Positions 7,632-17,162 of a stretch of 64,000 bases of DNA are shown in pieces. This DNA comes from Taklimakanibacter lacteus (lineage in GTDB: Bacteria > Pseudomonadota > Alphaproteobacteria > Rhizobiales > Aestuariivirgaceae). Numbering within the stretch: position 1 is the first letter of the stretch; each line of letters starts with the position of its first letter. The position numbers and the translations under genes were made by a program. The DNA is taken from positions 1 through 64,000 of the forward strand of contig QOZQ01000010.1 of assembly GCA_003576695.1 (NCBI GenBank). Reading direction: 5' to 3'. Under the pieces are notes generated by a model. The model made no database searches and was not told the origin of the DNA. It was given only the letters and a program-made list of their open reading frames with translations.

Positions 7632-8903
7632 CTACCGCGTTGCGGCACTCGGCTGGCCGCGCTGTCGCTGCGCAGTCTGATAAGCGAGGGTGGCACCGAG
7701 CAGACCCCACATGCAGCCGAGCAGCAGATAGAGATGGCGCCAGTGATCGGTGTCGATCTGCACTCCCTGGAGCAGCACAGCGACAAGCGGGCAGTAGATG
7801 GCAATGGCGTGATGCTGCCAGGGCGTAGGCACCTTGAGGGCGCGCCACCCCGCCCAGAATGACATGATCACCAGCGTGAAGAAGGTGAAGCCGCCGATCC
7901 AGCCATAGGAGGCGAAGGCGTTGAGAAAGACATTGTGCGGATCCTGGCCGTAGATATAGCGGAAATGCCGCGGATTCATTCCGGCCGGTTGGGTGAGCAC
8001 GCGGGGAATGCTGGCGATCTGCGAGCCGAAACGTCCGGTCTCGCCGACGTCATAGGATTGATTGAGGCTGGCGCGGATCTCGTAAAGCTGCCGCACGGCC
8101 GGAATCTGCAGCGCCGCGATGGTGCCGAGTACCAGTACTATGCTTCCGGTGATGGAAAGAAGGATAACTCGGTTGCGCAGCGCCCGACTGGGTGAGAACA
8201 TCAGTGTGAGCAGGACGAGCAGCACGGCCGCTCCGACGGCATTGACCCAGGCGCCGCGAGAAAAGGCGAGGAACAAGCCGAGCGCGATGATGAGGGTCGC
8301 GAAGCCCGCCAGGATGGGCCGCCGGCTGCGGCCGGTCAGCAAATCCTGGGCGAGGAAAATGAAGGGGGGCACGAGGAAGGGCGCGAATACATTCGGGTCC
8401 TTGAATGTGCCGGTCGCGCGGCCCGAATGGGCCCAGTGCACGGCGAGGCCGGCCACATCGAAATAGCCCAGAATTCCGGTGATCGAGCCGATCACCCCGG
8501 CGGCAATATAGGCGTTGCGCAGGATATCCATGCGCGCATTGGTCTCGGTCGACACGAGGAAGCAGTAGAACAGTCCGGTGACCGCCATATAGAACGAAAT
8601 GACGGTGAACCAGACGGAGATCTTGTCGTCGAGCGCCCCTTCGAGCCCGACCGCGCCGCCGTAATTGTAGAGGACCAGCGCGGTGACGAAGGGAAGCGAA
8701 ACAATCGGGACCCGCAAGCCGCCGTAAGGCAGAAAGAGAAGCAGCGCCAGGCAGAAGATCAGTTCATAGGGGGCGGGCTCGATGACGACGAGCCAGAGCG
8801 AGGCGACCAGCAGCCACAGCACGCCCTTGCGCCAGAAATCCAGGCTCCCCAGGGCGCGGTGCGGAGGAACGACAGGAGGCTGCTGCGCAATCGCATGCGT
8901 CAA
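7632..8903 (-). CDS. O-antigen ligase / Wzy-type polymerase family membrane protein
   Basis: A 423-residue protein with about ten to eleven hydrophobic segments. A FSRGAWVN motif sits at a helix start, then a larger external loop ends in DPHNVFLNAFASYGWIGG, the HN...G..G pattern of the WaaL/Wzy family. Role by family: joining or polymerising lipid-linked repeat units at the periplasmic face of the inner membrane. In this cluster with a polyprenyl glycosylphosphotransferase, an export protein and a Wzz-like copolymerase it is most likely the exopolysaccharide polymerase. The start overlaps the stop of the upstream gene (8900-8903). Confidence 0.8.
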   Translation of the reverse strand: MTHAIAQQPPVVPPHRALGSLDFWRKGVLWLLVASLWLVVIEPAPYELIFCLALLLFLPYGGLRVPIVSLPFVTALVLYNYGGAVGLEGALDDKISVWFTVISFYMAVTGLFYCFLVSTETNARMDILRNAYIAAGVIGSITGILGYFDVAGLAVHWAHSGRATGTFKDPNVFAPFLVPPFIFLAQDLLTGRSRRPILAGFATLIIALGLFLAFSRGAWVNAVGAAVLLVLLTLMFSPSRALRNRVILLSITGSIVLVLGTIAALQIPAVRQLYEIRASLNQSYDVGETGRFGSQIASIPRVLTQPAGMNPRHFRYIYGQDPHNVFLNAFASYGWIGGFTFFTLVIMSFWAGWRALKVPTPWQHHAIAIYCPLVAVLLQGVQIDTDHWRHLYLLLGCMWGLLGATLAYQTAQRQRGQPSAATR

Positions 8904-10414
8904 TAGGCATTCTCCGTGGATACCAGCGCCAATGGCGTGTGCAGCAGGATATAGAGATCGAAGGCGATCGACCAGTTCTCGATGTAATAGAGATCATGCT
9001 CGACACGGCGATGCAGCTTCTCGACTGTGTCGGTCTCGCCGCGCCAGCCATTGATCTGGGCCCAGCCGGTGATGCCGGGCTTCACCTTGTGGCGCGCAAA
9101 ATATCCCTCGACCGCATCCGGATAGAGATGCTCCTGCGCCTTGGCATGGGTCGCATGCGGCCGGGGCCCCACCAGCGACAGCTCGCCTTTCAGTACATTG
9201 AGAAGCTGCGGCAACTCATCAAGGCTTGTGCGCCGGATGAAGCGTCCGACCCGGGTCACGCGCAGGTCATCGCGAGTGACCAGCTTGGCCGCCGTCCGAT
9301 CCGTCATCTCCGTATACATGGAGCGGAACTTATAGACGTCGATGAGCTCGTTGTTGAAGCCATAACGGTGCTGGCGGAAGAATACCGGGCCGCGGCTTTC
9401 CAGCTTGATCGCAAGCGCCACCGCCAGCATGACCGGCGAGAGGACGACGAGGGCAAGGCCGGCGATGATCTTGTCCTCGATCGACTTGAGCAATTGACCC
9501 CAGTCCGTCAGCGGCTTGTCGAAGACATCGATGAAGGGGACGTTGCCGATATAGGAATAGGCGCGTGGCCGATAGCGCAGTTTCTGGGTATAGGCGCTCA
9601 GCCTGATATCGACTGGCAGTACCCAGAGCTGCCTCAGCATCTGCAGTATGCGGGCCTCAGCGGTCAGTGGCAGCGTGACGATCAGCAGATCGACGCGGTT
9701 GCGGCGCACGAAATCGATGAGCTCGTTGATATTGCCGAGCTTGGGGCGGCCGGCGATCGAAGCCGGCGAACGGTCGTCGTCGCGGTCATCGAAGATGCCG
9801 ATGACCGAAACATCGATATCATGCGAGGCTTCGAGCGCTTCGATGACCGAGGAGGCCGGTTCTCCGCCGCCGACCAGCACGGCGCGCCGGTCGAGCTGGC
9901 CCTTGGCATTCCAGCTGCGCACCAGGCGCGAGACGAGGATACGGAAAGCCAGCAGCGAGCACAGGCCACCGACGAACCACAGCGCGGCCCAGGCGCGCGA
10001 ATAATCATCTCCCGCCTTGCTGAAGAAGACATAGGCGATGACGAGGCCGGCGATAATCAGCCAGGCGCCGGCAAGTCTTGCGACATAGTCGGCCGGCCGC
10101 AGCAGGGCATGAATGGTGTAGATTCCGCCGATATGCAGCAACGCCACCAGGGCCGCGGCGGCCCCCAGGATGAGCGGCACATAGATCGCGTAGGAAATGG
10201 CATGCTCGGGCGCCACATAGCCAAGGAGGATGAGGATACCCAGTATGCTCATCAGGACGAAGTCGCCCAATCGGACGATCCCGGCAATGATCCTGGCCGA
10301 GATCAGGGGCGCCTTGAGGATTTCCGAGACGGGTTCGACCAGCGTCTCGCGGTCGAGCACCGCCAGGAAGTCGCTTGTGATGATTTTATGCCGATAGAGC
10401 TTTTCGTTGCGCAT
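8900..10414 (-). CDS. Undecaprenyl-phosphate glycosylphosphotransferase (initiating transferase)
   Basis: A 504-residue WcaJ/ExoY-type enzyme that starts polysaccharide assembly by moving a sugar-1-phosphate to undecaprenyl phosphate. The N-terminal half has four to five membrane helices and a CoA-binding-like domain (VLVGGGEPASSVIEAL). The C-terminal bacterial-sugar-transferase domain shows SRGPVFFRQHRYGFNN, YKFRSMYTEM, RRTSLDELPQLLNVLKGELSLVGPRP and KPGITGWAQINGWRGET. All catalytic blocks are intact and the length is normal for the long form. It is probably transcribed with the polymerase gene, which it overlaps by four bases. Confidence 0.93.
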   Translation of the reverse strand: MRNEKLYRHKIITSDFLAVLDRETLVEPVSEILKAPLISARIIAGIVRLGDFVLMSILGILILLGYVAPEHAISYAIYVPLILGAAAALVALLHIGGIYTIHALLRPADYVARLAGAWLIIAGLVIAYVFFSKAGDDYSRAWAALWFVGGLCSLLAFRILVSRLVRSWNAKGQLDRRAVLVGGGEPASSVIEALEASHDIDVSVIGIFDDRDDDRSPASIAGRPKLGNINELIDFVRRNRVDLLIVTLPLTAEARILQMLRQLWVLPVDIRLSAYTQKLRYRPRAYSYIGNVPFIDVFDKPLTDWGQLLKSIEDKIIAGLALVVLSPVMLAVALAIKLESRGPVFFRQHRYGFNNELIDVYKFRSMYTEMTDRTAAKLVTRDDLRVTRVGRFIRRTSLDELPQLLNVLKGELSLVGPRPHATHAKAQEHLYPDAVEGYFARHKVKPGITGWAQINGWRGETDTVEKLHRRVEHDLYYIENWSIAFDLYILLHTPLALVSTENAY

Positions 10415-10527
10415 CGCAGTTCTGTTTCAAGATGGTACAGTTTTGATCCCTGACTGCAGGAGAGCAACTTCGGGGCCCATTTTGCAGGCCTCGTTAACCA
10501 AACTGAAGGAACGTGCTTAACGCGCTC

Positions 10528-11637
10528 TTAACGGCTGGCCGTGCCCGCCAGGATGTCCCGATAGAAGACACTGATCTTGGCGCACATGCCCGCGGCCGAG
10601 AAGCGCGTCCGGGCCGTCTCGGCCAGGGAGCGGGCCAGCACCTCCCCATCCTCCAGACGGGTCAGGCGCTGCTCTATGGCTTTTGCCAGCATGGCCGGGG
10701 ATGCCGGCTCGACCAGGCATTCGGGGGGCAATATTTCTTGTATCCCGCCGACCCGGGTGGCGAGCAGCGGTTTGGCAGCGGCGACGGCCTCGAGGATGAC
10801 ATAGGGCAGCGATTCGGCCCGCGACGGCATGACCATGAGCCTGCCGAGACCGAAGGCCTGGCGCGCCGGCAGGGCGCCGGTGAAGCGCACACTGTCCGTC
10901 AGGCCGAGTTTGCGAGCCTGCGCCTCGAAGGCCCGACGGTCAGGCCCGTCCCCGACGAGCGTCGCGCTGACGGGCCGCGTGCGCTTGAGCAGCGCCAGAG
11001 CCTCGAGCAGGTCGCCCACGCCCTTGAGATGGCGCAACTCGCCCAGAAAGACAAGTTCGCGGATATACGCATCGGGCGCGACGCCGGCGAACTCCTCGGG
11101 CCACAAGCCGTTGTGGACCACGCGGCTGGGAAGATTGCCGAGGCCGATCTTCCTTTCGAAGACGGATCGCTCATAGTCGCACACGAAAAGAAGACCGGCG
11201 CCGCGCCGCAGCAGCAGGCGCTCCGCCGCCAGGAACACGGCGCCGCGCGGATCGGACCATTCGTAATGCAGGCTGCCGCCATGCGGCGTGTAGAGGGCCG
11301 GAATTTTCAGGCGCGATCCCGCAAGCCGCGCATAGACGCCACCTTTGGCGCCATGGCCATGCAGGATATCGGGTTTCATGGTCGTGGCGAGGCGGGCGAT
11401 CGCCGCGGCGGCGGTGACATCGGCAAGGCCGGGCAGGCGTCCGATCGGCAGTCGGTGAATGCCTAGTCTGCAGACTTTGGCCAGTGCCGACAGGCTGTCC
11501 TCGGCCGCGGGGCCTCCGGTCGTGGAATCGCAGACGAGGCCGACTTCATGGCCCAGGGCGGCGAGTCCCCGAGTAAGATCGCGCACATGACGGAATAGCC
11601 CGCCGACCGGAGTGCGAAAGACCTGGAAGCAGCGCAT
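10528..11637 (-). CDS. Glycosyltransferase family 4
   Basis: A 369-residue GT-B enzyme. The N-terminal VGGLFRHVRDLTRGL is the usual GT4 acceptor-domain opening. The C-terminal donor domain has LVGDGPDRRAFEAQARKLGL, VRFTGALP, VMPSRAESLPYVILEAVAAAKPLLATRVGG, i.e. the EX7E-type motif. It transfers a sugar from a nucleotide donor to the growing lipid-linked oligosaccharide in the cytoplasm; the sugar is unknown. It ends 113 bases before the glycosylphosphotransferase gene and starts nine bases after the export-protein stop, so it belongs to the same transcription unit. Confidence 0.9.
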   Translation of the reverse strand: MRCFQVFRTPVGGLFRHVRDLTRGLAALGHEVGLVCDSTTGGPAAEDSLSALAKVCRLGIHRLPIGRLPGLADVTAAAAIARLATTMKPDILHGHGAKGGVYARLAGSRLKIPALYTPHGGSLHYEWSDPRGAVFLAAERLLLRRGAGLLFVCDYERSVFERKIGLGNLPSRVVHNGLWPEEFAGVAPDAYIRELVFLGELRHLKGVGDLLEALALLKRTRPVSATLVGDGPDRRAFEAQARKLGLTDSVRFTGALPARQAFGLGRLMVMPSRAESLPYVILEAVAAAKPLLATRVGGIQEILPPECLVEPASPAMLAKAIEQRLTRLEDGEVLARSLAETARTRFSAAGMCAKISVFYRDILAGTASR

Positions 11638-11645
11638 GGGCTGGC

Positions 11646-12335
11646 TCAGAACCAGCGCTCGCGAACATAGATGACGTCGCCGGGATAAACCTGCGTGGTG
11701 ACCGGCGCCTTGTGGGTCTCCGTGCCTTCGACATTCTTGCGGGTGATCAGCACCGGCCCCTGATGGGCGCGCGGCGAGTATCCTCCGGCAATGGCGATCG
11801 CATTCTGCACCGTCATGCCCGGCTGATAGGGAAAGCTGCCGGCGGTGTTGACTTCACCGAGGATGAAGAACGGACGCAAGGTCGTGACCTGGACGGAGAC
11901 GCTGGGATTGCGCAGGAACCCGTTGCGCAGCCGCGTGGCGACGAGCTTCTCGACCTCGGGCGCTGACATTCCGCCGACATAGGTCGTCTTGATATAGGGC
12001 ATGGAAATGTTGCCGGAGCCATCGACGAGATAATCGTTGGTGAGGTCGGCCTCGCCGGCAACGCGGATGGTGAGGCGGTCGCCGGCGCCGATGCGGTAGC
12101 CTGTGTCATATTCGTATGCCGCGGCAGAGCCGGCGGCACCATAGGGAGGCTGGATTCCCTCTGGCGTGCTCGACGCCAGCTCGGTGACGCTGGCGACGGC
12201 ACCTGGTCCTTGGGCGACGGTTCCATCCGCCATCACGCCCATGCCGCCGGTAGCGGCTGTGGGTGGATCGGCATCCCAGGTCTCGGCGCAGGCCGAGAGG
12301 AAGAAGGGCAGAACCGCAAGGATGATGAAACGCAT
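11646..12335 (-). CDS. Polysaccharide export lipoprotein (Wza/OPX family)
   Basis: A 229-residue protein. The start at 12335 is chosen over longer in-frame options because MRFIILAVLPFFLSAC is a lipoprotein signal with Cys16 as the lipid site. The poly-export domain starts at YRIGAGDRLTIRV, followed by VDGSGNISMPYI, two SLBB-like beta-grasp units (VSVQVTTLRPFFILGEVNTAGSFPY) and GDVIYV near the end. Outer-membrane export channel for polysaccharide, working with the Wzz-like copolymerase transcribed divergently from it. It is shorter than E. coli Wza, as is normal for alphaproteobacterial OPX proteins without the C-terminal helix. Confidence 0.92.
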   Translation of the reverse strand: MRFIILAVLPFFLSACAETWDADPPTAATGGMGVMADGTVAQGPGAVASVTELASSTPEGIQPPYGAAGSAAAYEYDTGYRIGAGDRLTIRVAGEADLTNDYLVDGSGNISMPYIKTTYVGGMSAPEVEKLVATRLRNGFLRNPSVSVQVTTLRPFFILGEVNTAGSFPYQPGMTVQNAIAIAGGYSPRAHQGPVLITRKNVEGTETHKAPVTTQVYPGDVIYVRERWF

Positions 12336-12524
12336 ACGCACTATCGCAACACTCCATGACGCTGCCAGTCCGCGTGAGCGGCATGGCTTGGGGAAAACGA
12401 TAGGCATTTATGGTTAGCAATCGCTTAAGCGGCTGAAATGCCGCCGTATCGCTGTTAAGAAAATCCTTACCAGACGCAGCGCATGGTGCGGTGCCGAAAC
12501 CTTTCATTAAGCATAAGTCGAGCG

Positions 12525-14771
12525 ATGATCAGTCCAGAGCAAACCGGAACGAATGCCGGGTCCGTTGACCTGATGGATCTGCTGCGCGGCCTGTGGCGGC
12601 GCAAGCTGATGATCCTTCTGGTGACGCTCTTGTTTTCGGGGGCCGCCGCCTTCGTCGTGCTGCGCGACAATCCAAGCTACACGGTGGAGGCACAGGTTCT
12701 TGTCGATAATCTCGAGACGCCGTTCAGCCGCGCTCAACCCAGTGAAGGTGCTGATGCGCGCGCATCCTTCGACGATCGTGACATATTGAGCCAGGTCTCG
12801 GTGCTCAATTCACGCGATCTGGGTGACAGGGTCGTCAAGGACCTTGGCCTTGCCGGCAAGGGTGAGTTCGATCCTGCCCGTGAAGGCATCGGCAGGATCG
12901 GGCGGATCGTCATTGCGCTGGGCTTCCGCGACAATCCGCTGACCAAGAGTCTCGAGGAGCGGGCTTATGATCGCTACCGCAATTCGATGACGATCTTTCA
13001 GATTCCCGACTCGAAAGTGATCTCCATCAAATATTCGGCGCTCGATCCCAAGATCGCCGCCGATGTCGCCAACAAGCTGGCCGAGATCTATGTCACCTCG
13101 ACCCGGGAAACCCAATCGGAGCCGACCGGACGGGCCCGTGACTGGCTGGCCGAGCAGATCGATATCCTGCGCCGGAAGGTGGCGGATTCGGAAGCGGCGG
13201 CCGAGGAGTTTCGTGCCCAGGCCGGCCTGCTGAAGGGAACCCAGGCGACGCTCGGCACCCAGGAACTCTCCGAGCTCAACTCCCAGATAACCGTCGCTGA
13301 AGCCGCCCGCACCGAGGCGCAGGCCAAGGCCAAAGCCATCCGCAGCATGCTGGATGATTCAGGCTCGGTCGATGCCTCTTCCGACGTGCTGAACTCCCCC
13401 TTTATTCAGCGTCTGCGCGAACAGCAGATTGCGCTGCAGCGGAACATGGCGGAGCTTTCCGTCACGTATCTGCCCGGTCACCCCAAGATCGTCGCGGTGC
13501 GCAACGAGCTTGCCAATGTCGATCAGCAGATCCGCAATGAGGCAATGAAGATCGTCGCCGGCCTCGAGGACCAGGCGCGCATCGCGCAGACCCGCGAAGC
13601 GTCGTTGCGTGCCAGCCTCAATGCCGCCAAGGCCAAGGCCTCATCGAGCAATCTCGACGAGGTCAAGCTGCGCGCGCTGGAGCGCGATGCGGCCGCCAAC
13701 CGGACATTGCTCGAATCGTTTCTCAACCGCTACACCGATGCGAGCGCACGCCAGGAGATCGCTGCGCAGCCTGGTTTCGCCCGGATCATCCAGAAGGCGG
13801 TCCCGCCGTCCAATCCAAGCTACCCGCTGATCGGCCCGACGATCGTTCTGGCGACATGCGCCGGCCTTACGCTCGGTTTGGGCCTGGCTTTCCTGGCCGA
13901 AGTGCTTCGCATGGCCGGCGCTTATGCTCCGGCCCGGCCTTTGGCGCCTGAGCCTCAGCTCGGCGGTCCGGCGCTGGCATCGGTCCCGGTGCCTGCAATG
14001 CCTGGACCACGTCCCGTCGTTGCCGCCATGCCGGTGCAATTGCCCGCAGGCTTTGCCGGATCCGGCAATGGGCATGTGGCGCCCGTCAATCAGCCGATCC
14101 TGAGCGAGATTCCGGAGACCACCGATCTCATGGCGGCGGCAACTCACGCCAATCAGCCTTTGCACGATCCTGCCGCCATCTATGCGATGGCTGCCGGACG
14201 CATGGTGGGCTGGCTCGGCAATATCCGCCAGTCGCTCGGCGTCCAGAAGCTCGCCATCACGACCATCGGCGAGGAGGGGCCGGACGGGGCCACGGCGGCG
14301 GTTGCCATGGCGAGGATCATAGCCGCGCAAGGCAGCGGCACGCTGGTGATCGACGCCGACGACAAGCGCCCTTGCGTGCATACGATCTGCGGCATCGAGG
14401 CCGGCATGGGCCTTTCCGATATCCTCCTCAATGAGGCGACTCTCGACACGACGGTGCAGCGCGATCCGGGATCGCTCGCTCACATCCTGCGCGCTGGTAC
14501 TCACAATGGCGAGCTCGCCGGCCTGATCGAGAATCCGCGCTTCGACGCCTTGCTGGAAGCGTTCGCCCAGGTCTATCCGGTGATCGTGATCCATTGCGGG
14601 GGCCAGTCGCCGGCCGCGCAGGCGGTGATCCGCAAGTGCCATGCCGCCCTGCTCATGGCGCCGGGGACGCGCATCCTCGATGCGGCGCGCATGATCGAAT
14701 CCTGGCGGCAATCGGGTTTGCGCGCGGTGCAGTTCGTGCGCATCGGTCAGCCGGTGCGCCGCGCCGCCTGA
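12525..14771 (+). CDS. Wzz-type polysaccharide copolymerase with degenerate BY-kinase domain
   Basis: A 748-residue inner-membrane protein starting at ATG 12525. A Wzz domain follows TM1 (about 27-46), then a long coiled-coil periplasmic region (about 150-400), then TM2 (about 433-463), a Pro/Ala-rich linker and a C-terminal ATPase-like domain. In BY-kinases that domain has PGEGK(S/T), an A' motif and a Walker-B Asp. Here the first reads GPDGAT with Ala589 where Lys belongs, the A' motif LVIDADDKRP (607 on) is kept, and Walker B reads VIVIHCGG with His690 for Asp. No tyrosine cluster is seen at the C-terminus. It should set chain length and export structurally without autophosphorylating. Confidence 0.88.
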   Translation: MISPEQTGTNAGSVDLMDLLRGLWRRKLMILLVTLLFSGAAAFVVLRDNPSYTVEAQVLVDNLETPFSRAQPSEGADARASFDDRDILSQVSVLNSRDLGDRVVKDLGLAGKGEFDPAREGIGRIGRIVIALGFRDNPLTKSLEERAYDRYRNSMTIFQIPDSKVISIKYSALDPKIAADVANKLAEIYVTSTRETQSEPTGRARDWLAEQIDILRRKVADSEAAAEEFRAQAGLLKGTQATLGTQELSELNSQITVAEAARTEAQAKAKAIRSMLDDSGSVDASSDVLNSPFIQRLREQQIALQRNMAELSVTYLPGHPKIVAVRNELANVDQQIRNEAMKIVAGLEDQARIAQTREASLRASLNAAKAKASSSNLDEVKLRALERDAAANRTLLESFLNRYTDASARQEIAAQPGFARIIQKAVPPSNPSYPLIGPTIVLATCAGLTLGLGLAFLAEVLRMAGAYAPARPLAPEPQLGGPALASVPVPAMPGPRPVVAAMPVQLPAGFAGSGNGHVAPVNQPILSEIPETTDLMAAATHANQPLHDPAAIYAMAAGRMVGWLGNIRQSLGVQKLAITTIGEEGPDGATAAVAMARIIAAQGSGTLVIDADDKRPCVHTICGIEAGMGLSDILLNEATLDTTVQRDPGSLAHILRAGTHNGELAGLIENPRFDALLEAFAQVYPVIVIHCGGQSPAAQAVIRKCHAALLMAPGTRILDAARMIESWRQSGLRAVQFVRIGQPVRRAA

Positions 14772-14777
14772 GGTGGA

Positions 14778-15995
14778 TCAGTGGGCGCCTTGCCCGAAGA
14801 CGGCGCGTCGCGCTTTGGCAAGCGCATTCCAGAGCAGTGGCGTGCGCTTTATGAAACGCTTGCTCGCCAGGACGATGCTGCGGTGCAGCGCCCAGGCATA
14901 GCCGCACGGCGTCAGCCCGCGCACACCGTGGAACAGTTCGATATGTTCATCCGCCCAGGCCAGCTTGTAGTCGAAGCTGCCGGTCGAGAAATCGAAGAAC
15001 TTCAAGCCACGGCCGCAGCAGGCCTCGATCGTCCGGCGCAGCAGCGCATCGCCCGGCGAATAGCGCCGCAGCCTCGGTGAGCCGAGCGAAGAGATCAGCG
15101 CCCAATATCCGCCGCCATAGTGTCCGCCAAGCGCCACCGCCTCCAGTTCGCCATCCGCCTTCATGCAATAGGGTAGCAGGACGGGCTGCATGTGGTCGGG
15201 CAGGTCGATGAGGCGGTGCATGAATTGTCTTTCATGGGTGTTGAAGACGCCATGGATGCCGCTTTCGGCAAGCCTGGATTTTTGCTGCTCGAACATGTCT
15301 TCGATAAGCTGATGCGCCTGCGCTCGGTCCTGTGGCAGGCCGACCTCGATCTTCGCCGCCTTGGCGAGCTTGGCGTCGCGCTTGCGGTTGCCGCGCCGGG
15401 TCTCGCCGGAGCGCTTGCGCGCATAGAGCGCCTCGAAGTCTTCTCCGAGCCTCAGCACATAGGAGAGATTTCGTCCGGCGAATGAGAACCAGCTCGCCAG
15501 CGGATGAGCGCAACCTTCCCACTTTGCCGGCATATCGGCGAGATCGACGGCATCGATGTTGTGCAATTGCGCAAGGACGTTCCAGCCCTCTGCGGCGAAC
15601 CAGTCGGTTGCGCGGTGCAGGAACCGGCGGTCATAGAGGCCGTAGCCATAGGTCATTTGCTGTCCGCCCATCCATTCGAGGACACGGCAGCCTTGCCTCC
15701 GGCGCGCGCAGAAGGGGAGAAGAAACAGGAGTTCGCCGGACGGGTCTCGGCCGGTGACGATGACCGGTTCCGCTTTCGCCGCGGCGCCGGCGGTGGCGAT
15801 CCAGGCGCTGCACCACTGATAGGTCTGGAAGAAAGTGCCCGCGGCGCGATCCTGGAAGGCAAGCCAGTCCGCTTCGAGCCCATAGAGCGTGTCATACGCT
15901 TCGATCGCGATGCGGGGCGCATGGGCCGGCTCCGCCGGCCCGGCGGGAAGCCAACGCGCCTGTTCCTGCAGGGGTGTGGCGGGCACTATGCTCAA
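14778..15995 (-). CDS. FemAB/CelD-type GNAT acyltransferase
   Basis: A 405-residue protein of the Acetyltransf_6 group found in polysaccharide and cellulose loci. Diagnostic segments are TFFQTYQWCSAW early, a RKRSGETRRGNRKRDAKLAK basic patch mid-protein, then LEAVALGGHYGGGYWALISS and YSPGDALLRRTIEACCGRGLKFFDFSTGSFDYKL near residues 280-350, the usual late CelD block. It probably adds an acyl group to the polymer or its precursor. It is convergent with the copolymerase gene (six bases apart) and divergent from the deacetylase gene. Confidence 0.78.
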   Translation of the reverse strand: MSIVPATPLQEQARWLPAGPAEPAHAPRIAIEAYDTLYGLEADWLAFQDRAAGTFFQTYQWCSAWIATAGAAAKAEPVIVTGRDPSGELLFLLPFCARRRQGCRVLEWMGGQQMTYGYGLYDRRFLHRATDWFAAEGWNVLAQLHNIDAVDLADMPAKWEGCAHPLASWFSFAGRNLSYVLRLGEDFEALYARKRSGETRRGNRKRDAKLAKAAKIEVGLPQDRAQAHQLIEDMFEQQKSRLAESGIHGVFNTHERQFMHRLIDLPDHMQPVLLPYCMKADGELEAVALGGHYGGGYWALISSLGSPRLRRYSPGDALLRRTIEACCGRGLKFFDFSTGSFDYKLAWADEHIELFHGVRGLTPCGYAWALHRSIVLASKRFIKRTPLLWNALAKARRAVFGQGAH

Positions 15996-16095
15996 AAAGG
16001 GTTCCCTCCGGTACGAATCTTGCCTTGCCCTAGCAAAAGTTCGTCAAGTTTTGGCTGATACTCCTTAAGTCGCGCAAAATTTACGGTTCCCGGTA

Positions 16096-17154
16096 ATGGC
16101 CATCTCCGCCGCCTTCAAAGCAAGTCTTGATGTCCTGTACTATTCTGGGGCATCGCGGGTCTTGCAGCCGGTCTGTGGAGGAATGGGTGCAATATTCATG
16201 CTGCACCATGTACGCCCGAACGGCATTCCCCATCACGGTTTTGCGCCCAATGCGGGGCTCGAGATCACGCCGCAATTCCTCGATTCGGTCATCGGCCATG
16301 TCGTGGCCAGGGGCTATGATCTCGTTTCGCTGGCCGATGCCGCGCGCCGCGTCGCCGGCGAGGCGCCGTCGGAACGGCCCTTTGCCGTCTTCACGCTCGA
16401 TGACGGCTATGAGGACAATTTCATCCATGCCTGGCCGGTCTTCCGCCGCCATGGCTGCCCTTTCACCATCTTCGTCGCTCCCGCCATCACCGATGGCACT
16501 TGCGAATTATGGTGGCGCGGCCTCGAGGCCGTCATTGCCGGCGCGCCGCAGGTGAAGGGCGTGCTGGAGGGCAGCGGTTTCGAATTCGAGACACGCAGCG
16601 ATGCCGGCAAGCAGGCGGCGTTCAAGCGGCTCTACTGGCCGGTCAGGAGCCTGGAGGAACACCGCCAGCGCGAATGGATCAGGCAGTTCTGTGACCATCA
16701 CGGCGTCGATCTCGAAGCGCAATGCCGCAGCGAAGCGATGACCTGGGACGATATGCGCCAGATCGCCGCCGATCCGCTCTGCACCATTGGCGCCCATACC
16801 ATCAACCACTTCGCCCTGGCGAAGCTCTCGTCCGAGGAAGCGGTAATGGAAGCCGACCAGTCGCGCCGCCGGATCGGTGAGGAGCTGGGCCATATGCCGG
16901 AAGTCTTCGCCTATCCCTATGGTGATCCGACCTCGGCGGGCCCGCGCGATTTCGATCTCATGCGCGAGGCTGGCTTTACCACCGCCGTCACGACCCGCAA
17001 GGGCCTCATTTTCCCGGCCCACAGGGATCATCCGACCGCCTTGCCGCGCCTGTCGTTGAACGGCTTCTACCAGAAGCTCCGCTATGTCGATGTGCTTCTG
17101 TCGGGCACCGCGTTCGCACTCTCCAATGGGTTCAAGCGGGTGCGGGCAGCGTAG
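16096..17154 (+). CDS. Polysaccharide deacetylase (NodB/CE4 family)
   Basis: A 352-residue protein with the NodB homology domain. Motif 1 is TLDDG at 100-104 with the catalytic and metal-binding aspartates; motif 2 is HTINH, supplying the two metal histidines; AYPYGDP provides the later Arg/Pro-type motif region. The family removes N- or O-acetyl groups from sugars using a divalent metal. There is no clear signal peptide, so it may act in the cytoplasm on lipid-linked precursors. It is transcribed divergently from the CelD-type acyltransferase, so acylation and deacetylation genes share a 100-base promoter region. Confidence 0.88.
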   Translation: MAISAAFKASLDVLYYSGASRVLQPVCGGMGAIFMLHHVRPNGIPHHGFAPNAGLEITPQFLDSVIGHVVARGYDLVSLADAARRVAGEAPSERPFAVFTLDDGYEDNFIHAWPVFRRHGCPFTIFVAPAITDGTCELWWRGLEAVIAGAPQVKGVLEGSGFEFETRSDAGKQAAFKRLYWPVRSLEEHRQREWIRQFCDHHGVDLEAQCRSEAMTWDDMRQIAADPLCTIGAHTINHFALAKLSSEEAVMEADQSRRRIGEELGHMPEVFAYPYGDPTSAGPRDFDLMREAGFTTAVTTRKGLIFPAHRDHPTALPRLSLNGFYQKLRYVDVLLSGTAFALSNGFKRVRAA

Positions 17155-17162
17155 CTTCCTAT

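Noticed and set aside
8939-10453. 504-codon open frame on the plus strand opposite the glycosylphosphotransferase
   Set aside because: It mirrors a gene with all family motifs; the translation is Asp/Arg/Gln-rich without domains. A GC-driven shadow.
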